From assembly GCF_021300655.1 (NCBI RefSeq), contig NZ_JAJTNB010000010.1, forward strand, positions 1-51,543: a stretch of DNA of 51,543 bases, read 5' to 3'. The DNA comes from Helicobacter kayseriensis. GTDB taxonomy: Bacteria > Campylobacterota > Campylobacteria > Campylobacterales > Helicobacteraceae. The notes below the pieces were generated by a model that was not told the DNA's origin, ran no database searches, and was given only the letters and a program-made list of their open reading frames with translations. Each line of letters opens with the position of its first letter. The stretch's first letter is position 1. Of the stretch, positions 45,166 to 51,543 are shown in pieces. Position numbers and translations under genes: made by a program.

Positions 45166-46447
45166 TTCCCCTTCCTGCGTGAATCATTTTCCAAAAAATA
45201 CAAATAAAAAGTGTCATCAAAGGGAAACTCACATTAGATTCCCATGGATCGCCAATCAAAGCATTAGGGAAGATAAAATAAAATATCATACATATTCCAG
45301 CAAATGCAAAAAGCTCTCCCCTCCTAAAAGAAGAGAAAAAAAGCTTCACTGAAGCAAACCAAACAAACAACAATACCAATACACCCACAGCTCCTCGTTT
45401 TGCTGCTTGATTTAGAATCTGGTTATGTTTAGTTCCAATTGCCTCTTGATAGGTTTGCTCTCTCTTAATCATACTCCGACTTTTTTCTGTAATCTCAGGC
45501 ATTCTCTGCAAAATTTCAGCCGTACTTAATCCCAAAAATGGAGCCATCTGAAACATCGTCGCGGCCTCTTTCCACATTTCAAATCGAGCACCAATGCTAT
45601 TTTTGTCAATTTCTCCTTGATGATAACGCTCCAAGTCATCATGAGCTATTTCCAATCTCAAAAAGTCACTTTTCCCATCACCTAGCCCAACAATTGAGCA
45701 TAGGCCTAAAAAACAGATACAAATAGCCCACAAATAACTCTTGATTTTTTTTCTATGTTTCCAACACAACAATCCACCCACAAAAGCAAATGTCAAAATC
45801 ATCCCAAGCATTGCCCCTCTTGTTCCTGTCAAAACTGAGGCAAGACAAGATAAAAACATTGCTGCAAAATACAAGACTTTTTCTTTTTTAGAATCTGCAA
45901 AAATCAATAAAAGCAGAGAAAGGATTCCCAATATTGCTGAAGAATCTGCCATCTCAGTGATTCCACTCCATCCATAAACCCTCCCTACCCCCAAAATATA
46001 GCGCTGATAGATTCCAATACAACCATTAGCAATACCCCCCAAAGCAATGCCATAACACAATGCTTTATAATAAATCCTAAAATCAAGCTTAATAAACAGA
46101 TAAAAAACCAAGGCTCCCAAGAGGTATTTAGAAGGAGTGTCTAGATCAGTCAAGGAAGGCATGGATGGATTTCTAGCGCTTTTAAGCTCCCATCCACTTC
46201 CAGCAAGATAAGACAATACAGCACTTAAAAAAAATAAAATCAAAGCAAGAATAAAAAGTTTTTCATTTTTTTCTAGAGGCTTTTGATCTTTTGATGAAGC
46301 AAAGTAAGCAACACATAAAGAGAGCGCAAGCAATACCTCAACCACCATGCTCATATGGCGATATGCTGTTCCCAAACACAAAATAAAAACTAAAGCAGAA
46401 ATCCAATAACTCAAAAAATCATTTGTTACTCTTTGTCCATTCATCAT
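45155..46447 (-). CDS. waaL: O-antigen ligase-like membrane protein (WaaL family)
   Basis: A polytopic protein of 430 residues with about eleven membrane helices and a large periplasmic loop, matching the Wzy_C/WaaL type. The hallmark region is VLTGTRGAMLGMILTFAFVG; the periplasmic loop holds ARFEMWKEAATMFQMAPFLG, and GTKHNQILNQAAKRGAVGVL carries the conserved His (HN). It could join O-chains to lipid A core, or act as a polymerase. The ATG at 46447 is chosen for GGAGG at correct distance, overlapping the upstream GT25 gene. Confidence 0.85.
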   Translation of the reverse strand: MMNGQRVTNDFLSYWISALVFILCLGTAYRHMSMVVEVLLALSLCVAYFASSKDQKPLEKNEKLFILALILFFLSAVLSYLAGSGWELKSARNPSMPSLTDLDTPSKYLLGALVFYLFIKLDFRIYYKALCYGIALGGIANGCIGIYQRYILGVGRVYGWSGITEMADSSAILGILSLLLLIFADSKKEKVLYFAAMFLSCLASVLTGTRGAMLGMILTFAFVGGLLCWKHRKKIKSYLWAICICFLGLCSIVGLGDGKSDFLRLEIAHDDLERYHQGEIDKNSIGARFEMWKEAATMFQMAPFLGLSTAEILQRMPEITEKSRSMIKREQTYQEAIGTKHNQILNQAAKRGAVGVLVLLFVWFASVKLFFSSFRRGELFAFAGICMIFYFIFPNALIGDPWESNVSFPLMTLFICIFWKMIHAGRGNAN

Positions 46448-47156
46448 ACTTCCTCCATATCCATTCCAAAGCATTTAAGCACTCTTTTGTGATTTTGTAG
46501 CCAAAAAAAGTTTTTTGCACCTTTCTTAATTCTCTTTTCCCAACAGAATCAATACAAGATTGCAAAGCAGAATTCTCTGCAATAATTGGTGGCGAGAAGA
46601 AAAAAGTTCTTATGCCATGCCAATATGCTTTATCTAAAAAATTATCGACTGGACAAAACCACAATTTAGCCTTTTGAACAAAAGCTAAAGCAGCCCGAGG
46701 TGTCAAAAAATATCCCTGTGTTCCACACACTCCTTCCAAAACTTGATAGAGATCACCTTCAATATGTACAGATCTCTTTTTAAAAAGAGGCATTAATCTC
46801 ACAAATTGCCACCGAGGATTCAAAAACAAATCCTTGACTTTTATTTCAAAGTCCTCAAAAAACAAAACATCATCTTCAAGGATCAAAATTGGTCGGTTAA
46901 GCTCAATGCACTTCTGCCACAATGCATAATGAGATGCAAAGCAGGCTTTTTCTCCATCAGTCAAAGTTTTCCCCCGATAAATTTTAGTTAAAAAATCACA
47001 ATCCCATTTTTGACGATAAGATAAAAATTCCCTACTTCCAACAGAAATGGCATCAAAAAAAATAAAATCAATGTCTTGAAATTTTTGAATTTGTTTTTGC
47101 ATCAATGTTTTTCTTTCTTCTGCTTGAGAAAGATTGATGATAAAAGCCTGAAACAT
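46419..47156 (-). CDS. GT25 family lipopolysaccharide glycosyltransferase
   Basis: The 245 residues match GT25 (Lex2B/HP0826-like beta-galactosyltransferases): FIINLSQAEERKTLMQKQIQ, GKTLTDGEKACFASHYALWQ, PILILEDDVLFFEDFEI with the DD pair, and GTQGYFLTPRAALAFVQKA. They add galactose or glucose to LPS in Helicobacter, Haemophilus and Neisseria. The ATG overlaps the msbA stop by one base, suggesting coupling. I see no long homopolymer, so phase variation is unlikely here. Confidence 0.9.
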   Translation of the reverse strand: MFQAFIINLSQAEERKTLMQKQIQKFQDIDFIFFDAISVGSREFLSYRQKWDCDFLTKIYRGKTLTDGEKACFASHYALWQKCIELNRPILILEDDVLFFEDFEIKVKDLFLNPRWQFVRLMPLFKKRSVHIEGDLYQVLEGVCGTQGYFLTPRAALAFVQKAKLWFCPVDNFLDKAYWHGIRTFFFSPPIIAENSALQSCIDSVGKRELRKVQKTFFGYKITKECLNALEWIWRKYDEWTKSNK

Positions 47157-48793
47157 TATTGAATTCTTCCCTCTTCCAATCGATACACCCTATGTGCAAG
47201 CTCAATCGTGCTTGGACGATGTGCGATAATGATAATGATTCTATCTTTTGCAATAGAGGCAATAATCTCACGAAATGCTTCTTCTGTCTTAGAATCTAAA
47301 GCACTTGTTGCCTCATCCAAAATTAATACCTGTGGATCTCGATACAGGGCCCTAGCAATAGCGATTCTTTGGCGCTGTCCTCCGCTTAGATTTGTTCCAA
47401 ACTCATCAAGCTCTGTATCAATCCCTTGAGGTAAAGTCTCTACAAAATCCCAAATCAAAGCCTTCTTGAGCGCCCATACAACCCTCTCTCGATCAATCTC
47501 TCTACCATAAGCCACATTGCTTGCGATGCTATCATTGAAGATAAAAATGCGCTGATTAACTAGCGCAAAATGTTCCCTTAAATCTGAAATCTTAAACTTT
47601 GTATAATCTTTTGCATTGATAAGAATCTTTCCACTTCTTGGCTCATAAAGCCTCATCAAAAGAGAGATTAGTGAGCTCTTGCCACTTCCACTCTTCCCTA
47701 CAAATGCCACAATCTCATTCTTAGAAATCTCCAAAGAAATATTATGTAAGATATTCTCTTCTTCATATCCAAAATTGACATCTTTAAACACAATGCTCTC
47801 AATTTTTTCTTCCAATGGATCTTTTCCATCAATAATCATTGATGTCTGTCCCAAAATCTCATGAATCCGATCACTTGCAACAATTGCTGTTTGCATTCCT
47901 ATTACACAGTTAATCAAACGCTTAATGGGGGTATAAGCCATAAAAAGAGCTGTTGTAAAAGAAAAAAACTCTCCAGCACTCATCTCTCCACTAATTACAC
48001 TATGCCCTCCCAAAAAAATCACACCACCTATCGCAAAAGCACCCAAGATCTCCATTGTTGGAGTATCAAGATGATTGATAAAAAAGTTTTTCATATTGAT
48101 TCTAAAAAACTCTTGATTCTCTTCTTGGAATCGTTGGTTTTCTAAAGCTTCTCCATTGCTTGTTTTGATCACTTCAATGTTGTTAAACACTTCACTTAAT
48201 CTTGATGTGATGTCGGCATTTTTTTCTTGAGCTTGGCGTGAGATTTTTTTGAGCTTTTTGACAATAATTGAGAGTGGCAAAATAGCTAGAGGAATAATCA
48301 AAAGGCCGATAATGGCTAATTTTGGACTTTGATAGCAAACCACTCCAACCAAAGCAATCGCAGTAATTCCCTCTCTAACAAAATCTGTCGTAATAGATGA
48401 AACTGCATTGCGCACAAGTCCAATATCATTTGTGATTCTAGCTAGAAGCTCACCATTGCGATTTTTGTTAAAAAAGCTCAAATCAAGCTCAAGCATTTTT
48501 TCAAGCATTTTATTGCGAATGAGCTTGACAATATTCTCACCAATATAACCCATAAAAAAAGTTTGAACATATGCTCCAATTGCCTTCCCACAATAAAGCA
48601 AAACAAGGAGAAAAGGCAAAATGGCCAACATTTGAGCATCTTTGTTGATAAAAATCTGATCCAAGACGGGTTTAACAAGATAGGTCACTCCAGCCGTGCA
48701 AAGGGCTGCGACAACTCCCCCCACAATAGCAATCCCAAAAAAGAAATAATGCCCCTTAATATAGGGGAGAAATTTTTTAAAAAACTCTAGCAT
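47156..48793 (-). CDS. msbA: MsbA-type ABC transporter (lipid A or lipid-linked glycan flippase)
   Basis: A homodimeric half-transporter of 545 residues: N-terminal six-helix domain with FFIGIA-type segments, then an ATPase with Walker A FVGKSGSGKSSLISLLMRLY, Q-loop LVNQRIFIFNDSIASNVAYG, signature NLSGGQRQRIAIARALYRD, Walker B VLILDEATSALD, and IIIAHRPSTIELAHRV. It lies at the head of the ligase/glycosyltransferase cluster, which fits lipid A-core export. Other possibility: Wzk-like O-chain flippase. ATG 48793 is chosen; a TTG precedes it. Confidence 0.9.
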   Translation of the reverse strand: MLEFFKKFLPYIKGHYFFFGIAIVGGVVAALCTAGVTYLVKPVLDQIFINKDAQMLAILPFLLVLLYCGKAIGAYVQTFFMGYIGENIVKLIRNKMLEKMLELDLSFFNKNRNGELLARITNDIGLVRNAVSSITTDFVREGITAIALVGVVCYQSPKLAIIGLLIIPLAILPLSIIVKKLKKISRQAQEKNADITSRLSEVFNNIEVIKTSNGEALENQRFQEENQEFFRINMKNFFINHLDTPTMEILGAFAIGGVIFLGGHSVISGEMSAGEFFSFTTALFMAYTPIKRLINCVIGMQTAIVASDRIHEILGQTSMIIDGKDPLEEKIESIVFKDVNFGYEEENILHNISLEISKNEIVAFVGKSGSGKSSLISLLMRLYEPRSGKILINAKDYTKFKISDLREHFALVNQRIFIFNDSIASNVAYGREIDRERVVWALKKALIWDFVETLPQGIDTELDEFGTNLSGGQRQRIAIARALYRDPQVLILDEATSALDSKTEEAFREIIASIAKDRIIIIIAHRPSTIELAHRVYRLEEGRIQ

Positions 48794-48802
48794 CAAATCA
48801 AC

Positions 48803-50386
48803 CTACATTTTTCTCTTTGCTTTGATTCCCAAGAGCTCCATTCCTTTCTCTAAACTCATAGAGACAGACAACAAAATTTTCAAAACCTCATTTTGATTTG
48901 GCATCCCCAAAACCTTATTGGCATTATAAAAAGCATGTAATTCTGCAGCTAAGTTTTTAAGAAAATCACACATCTTGAGAGGAGAGCGATCTTCAAATGC
49001 ACCTACAGCTACGCTACTAACTTGCGAGGCAAGGAAAGCAAGATTTTGAAGAGAATGATCTAAATGAGAGATTTCTACACTTTTAATTTCTTCAAGGCTT
49101 TTTTGACTTTTTTCAATCAATGTATGAATGCGAGCATTGGCATAATTAATATAAAAAATTGGATTTGAGCTGTCTTGCTTTTGTAGATCATTGATCTCAA
49201 ATTCAAGTCCAACATCAGGCGTTTTAGAAAGAAACACAAATCGTAAGGCATCACTTCCAATTTCCTCCACCACATCTTGCATCAAAATAAAATTTCCCGC
49301 TCTTTTGCTCATTTTATAAGGCATTCCATCTTTAAGAAGCTTAACCATTTGCGAGAGCAAGACTTCAAGCTTGTTTGAATCAAACCCTAAAAATTCAATC
49401 GCAGACTTTACTCTTGCAATATAGCCATGATGATCAGCTCCCCAAATATTGATATAGTGATCAAAGGGGCGCAGAAATTTATCCTCATGGTAGATAATAT
49501 CTCCTGCTAAATATGTCGGCTCTCCGCTTTCGCGGACAATCACACGATCTTTTTCATCTTTGTGGTGTGTTGATTTGAGCCATAATTTCCCCTCTTTTTC
49601 ATAGATTCCATGATGTTTTCTAAGTTTTTCTAAAACTTTCTCCCATCGATCATACAAAGATTTTTCACTCACATAAGAATCAAACTCAATCCCCACAGAT
49701 GCGAGATTTTCTTTGATTTCTTTAAGCATCAAATCTTTACCAAACTCAGCCAAATGAGGAATATTTTCTTCCTCAAAATAAGAGGAGCCAAATTGCGCAA
49801 TTGCCTTATGTGCAATTTCAGAAATATACTCTCCTCGATAGTATTGCTCTGGATATTCTACGGGAATATTTAAAATCTCTCTTCCAGCTAACAAAATAGA
49901 AAGCCCAAGCATTGAGATTTGCGATCCAGCATCATTAATATAGTATTCGCTCTGAATCTCATATCCTGAAAATTTCCCCAATCTTAGCAAAGTATCGCCA
50001 TAAATAGCACCTCTTGCATGCCCAATATGAAGAGGACCCGTTGGATTGGCACTCACATACTCAAGCAAAATTGAGTGATTTTTTTTTAGAATCTCCTTTT
50101 GAAAATCCCCATCCAAAACAGAAGAAATCGACCAAAGAAGCAAAGGTTGCGAAAGAGTGAGATTAATGTAGCCATTAAGCGTTTCTACCTTTTCAAACAA
50201 AGGAGATGTTCGTAATTTTTCAGCGATCTCCTCACTCAGCACCTTTGGATTTTTTCTCTCAATCTTTGCAAGCATAAAGGCAATAGGAGTAGCAAAGTGT
50301 CCAAACTCCCTATTTTTTGGACGCTCCAAAACAACATCACAACCCAAAAGCTCATCAAGCTCTCGTTTGACCTTTAAATAAAGCAT
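48803..50386 (-). CDS. argS: Arginyl-tRNA synthetase
   Basis: A class I synthetase of 527 residues. Visible: an Add1 N-terminal domain, the HIGH motif in [54 protein letters not shown], the KMSK motif in [12 protein letters not shown], and a helical anticodon-binding end ([20 protein letters not shown] onward). It is shorter than E. coli ArgS (577), like other helicobacter forms. The start overlaps the tatA stop by one base (TAATG). A T9 run (50079-50087) lies in the coding sequence. Confidence 0.97.
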   Translation of the reverse strand: MLYLKVKRELDELLGCDVVLERPKNREFGHFATPIAFMLAKIERKNPKVLSEEIAEKLRTSPLFEKVETLNGYINLTLSQPLLLWSISSVLDGDFQKEILKKNHSILLEYVSANPTGPLHIGHARGAIYGDTLLRLGKFSGYEIQSEYYINDAGSQISMLGLSILLAGREILNIPVEYPEQYYRGEYISEIAHKAIAQFGSSYFEEENIPHLAEFGKDLMLKEIKENLASVGIEFDSYVSEKSLYDRWEKVLEKLRKHHGIYEKEGKLWLKSTHHKDEKDRVIVRESGEPTYLAGDIIYHEDKFLRPFDHYINIWGADHHGYIARVKSAIEFLGFDSNKLEVLLSQMVKLLKDGMPYKMSKRAGNFILMQDVVEEIGSDALRFVFLSKTPDVGLEFEINDLQKQDSSNPIFYINYANARIHTLIEKSQKSLEEIKSVEISHLDHSLQNLAFLASQVSSVAVGAFEDRSPLKMCDFLKNLAAELHAFYNANKVLGMPNQNEVLKILLSVSMSLEKGMELLGIKAKRKM

Positions 50387-50610
50387 TAAGCTTGTTTTTC
50401 CTCAGTTTTTGTTGTAGCTTGGATATTGTCTTGAGCCTTGTTTTCTACATTTTTTGTGGCAATCTCTTCATCTTCATCTTCTTTCATTGCTTTTTTAAAA
50501 TTTTTGATCCCACTTCCCATACCTTTAGCAAGCTCAGGAATCTTCTTTGCCCCAAAAAGCAAAATCACAATCAACAAAACAACCAAAATTTGCGTTGCAC
50601 TTGGTGCCAT
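50386..50610 (-). CDS. tatA: Twin-arginine translocase subunit TatA
   Basis: The 74 residues have the short TatA helix ([20 protein letters not shown]), the [21 protein letters not shown] amphipathic helix (quoted in part), and a lysine/glutamate-rich tail. TatA forms the pore for folded proteins. ATG 50610 is preferred to GTG 50616 because AAGGAG is 5 bp upstream. tatB and tatC are elsewhere. Confidence 0.95.
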   Translation of the reverse strand: MAPSATQILVVLLIVILLFGAKKIPELAKGMGSGIKNFKKAMKEDEDEEIATKNVENKAQDNIQATTKTEEKQA

Positions 50611-50661
50611 GGTCACTCCTTCTAATCAATATAAAAATGTTTTTATTATACCCTTATTATT

Positions 50662-51264
50662 TTACCCCAACCATTCATTCAATAGCTTTTGAGTATCTTC
50701 CAAACGCTGAGCATAACGAAGACTTTGCACAATTGATAAGATTGCTTCTGTTGCAGTTTGAATCTCATCATTAACGATCAAAAAATCAAACTCATCAATA
50801 TGCTTCATTTCATTATAAGCATGCATCAAACGCATTTCAATCACTTCTTCATTATCTGTTCTTCTCCCCTTTAGACGCTCTGCCAAAACACTTTTGCTGG
50901 GAGTTGTTACAAACACAGAGGTTGCAAGCTTCCCATAATATTTTTTGATATTATGATGCCCTTGCACATCCACATCAAACACAACAATTTTTCCCTCATC
51001 GATAGCTTCCTCTACGGGTTTAAGCGAAGTTCCATAATAGTTTGAATGAACTTGCGCCCACTCCAAAAAATTTCCCTCTTCAATGTCTTTTAGAAACTCT
51101 TCTTGAGACAAAAAGTGGTATTCTCTCCCATTTTTTTCTCCCTCTCTTGGTTTTCTAGTTGTTGAAGAGATTGAAAAATAGACATTAGGAATTTTTTTCA
51201 TAATGGCAGAACAAAGTGTGCTTTTACCACTTCCGCTTGGACCAGACAAAATCAAAATACTCAT
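50662..51264 (-). CDS. gmk: Guanylate kinase
   Basis: Gmk converts GMP to GDP. The 200 residues start SILILSGPSGSGKSTLCSAI with the P-loop, then SISSTTRKPREGEKNGREYH for GMP binding, FLEWAQVHSNYYGTSLKPVE and VFDVDVQGHHNIKKYY. The ATG overlaps the stop of the acidic repeat gene (ATGA). Confidence 0.97.
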   Translation of the reverse strand: MSILILSGPSGSGKSTLCSAIMKKIPNVYFSISSTTRKPREGEKNGREYHFLSQEEFLKDIEEGNFLEWAQVHSNYYGTSLKPVEEAIDEGKIVVFDVDVQGHHNIKKYYGKLATSVFVTTPSKSVLAERLKGRRTDNEEVIEMRLMHAYNEMKHIDEFDFLIVNDEIQTATEAILSIVQSLRYAQRLEDTQKLLNEWLG

Positions 51265-51543
51265 TTTTCATCCTTTTTTGGAAAAGAAATATTGATCGTT
51301 AATTGCATCCCATCTAAAACATCTCGTAGTGATTCTGAGTTTTTGGTCCGCAAAATCTGATGTAAAAAATCTAAGCCATCGGGTTGTTGAACTTTTTCTT
51401 CTTGGAGCAAGCCCTTGATTTTCTCAATCTCTCGCAAATCCAATACCCCTCCCTCTTGTGGAATTGGCCACTCTTCCTCCATATGTTCTTGTTCTTGTTC
51501 TTGTTCTTGTTCTTGTTCTTGTTCTTGTTCTTGTTCTTGTTCT
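51261..51543 (-). CDS. Acidic repeat protein (poly-E-rich type), C-terminal part
   Basis: This frame runs to the right edge with no stop. It encodes a run of Glu-Gln dipeptides, then EHMEEEWPIPQEGGVLDLRE and a C-terminal domain ending LTINISFPKKDEK. From memory the H. pylori gene before gmk encodes a poly-Glu-rich protein, so this is the likely counterpart. The function is unknown and the N-terminus is missing. An ATG at 51480-51482 is internal, not the start. Confidence 0.75.
   Translation of the reverse strand, partial: EQEQEQEQEQEQEQEQEQEHMEEEWPIPQEGGVLDLREIEKIKGLLQEEKVQQPDGLDFLHQILRTKNSESLRDVLDGMQLTINISFPKKDEK
51484..51543. repeat. Hexanucleotide tandem repeat (TGTTCT), ten copies to the window edge
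   Basis: Ten perfect copies of TGTTCT fill 60 bp up to the end of the window. On the minus strand each copy is GAACAA in frame, coding Glu-Gln. Since the unit is 6 bp, changes in copy number keep the frame and alter protein length only. The total length is unknown because it is cut. Confidence 0.9.

Noticed and set aside
50079-50087. T9 run in argS as a slippage site
   Set aside because: It encodes a Lys-Lys-Asn stretch in an essential gene whose frame is intact, so programmed variation is unlikely.
1-51543. CRISPR array, insertion sequence, prophage or restriction system
   Set aside because: No spaced direct repeats, terminal inverted repeats with transposase, integrase, phage structural or restriction-modification genes were seen.

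Overview
The window looks like a chromosomal segment of a Helicobacter species or a close relative in the Helicobacteraceae (Campylobacterota). It is AT-rich and densely coded. It carries markers of that group: a HobA-type DnaA partner, GatB for the indirect tRNA route, a copA-copP pair, a TatA-Gmk-acidic protein block, GT25 and WaaL lipopolysaccharide genes, and outer membrane proteins ending in Phe. From memory, many short gene blocks match Helicobacter pylori order, but the blocks are joined differently, as expected for another species, possibly an enterohepatic one. I could not run a search to name the species.

Layout. 1-963: the tail of an unknown gene, then about 900 bp of decayed sequence with a frameshifted small ORF and a fragment of an outer membrane protein. 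964-5031 (minus strand): DUF302 protein, gatB, an outer membrane beta-barrel protein and gap. 5182-5868: a BI-1 family membrane protein. 5908-13532 (minus): pheS-pheT-aroA-ispH-rpsA plus a small membrane-anchored protein. 13611-19558: HIT protein, hemW (minus), then rppH-lysC-hobA-holB-folP and a hypothetical gene, tightly overlapped. 19576-21621 (minus): rpsP-khpA-rimM-trmD-rplS. 21762-28160: a class V aminotransferase, ahpC (minus), metK, a 2[4Fe-4S] ferredoxin, ndk, a DUF177 gene, rpmF (too short for the usual ORF cut-off), plsX and fabH. 28190-32951 (minus): uvrB, a membrane-anchored BNR/sialidase-fold protein, a polytopic membrane protein and mnmH/selU. 33056-43634: two coiled-coil proteins, priA, a small protein, rsmD, fliL, acpS, yggT, slt, galU, a membrane-anchored protein, copA, copP and a GT2 glycosyltransferase. 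43606-48793 (minus): an envelope-glycan cluster with a double-domain glycosyltransferase, an O-antigen-ligase-like protein, a GT25 transferase and an MsbA-type flippase. 48803-51543 (minus): argS, tatA, gmk and the end of an acidic repeat protein cut by the window edge.

Most of the window is core metabolism and translation. The parts least explained by known biology are the BNR-protein/membrane-protein pair, the double glycosyltransferase and its cluster, the decayed locus at the left end, the Glu-Gln hexanucleotide repeat at the right end, and three palindromes in promoter regions. One palindrome, between ahpC and metK, is one base from the Fur-type operator consensus as I remember it. I see no tRNA, rRNA, CRISPR array, insertion sequence or prophage. 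I found no convincing evidence of a wholly new defence or mobile system.
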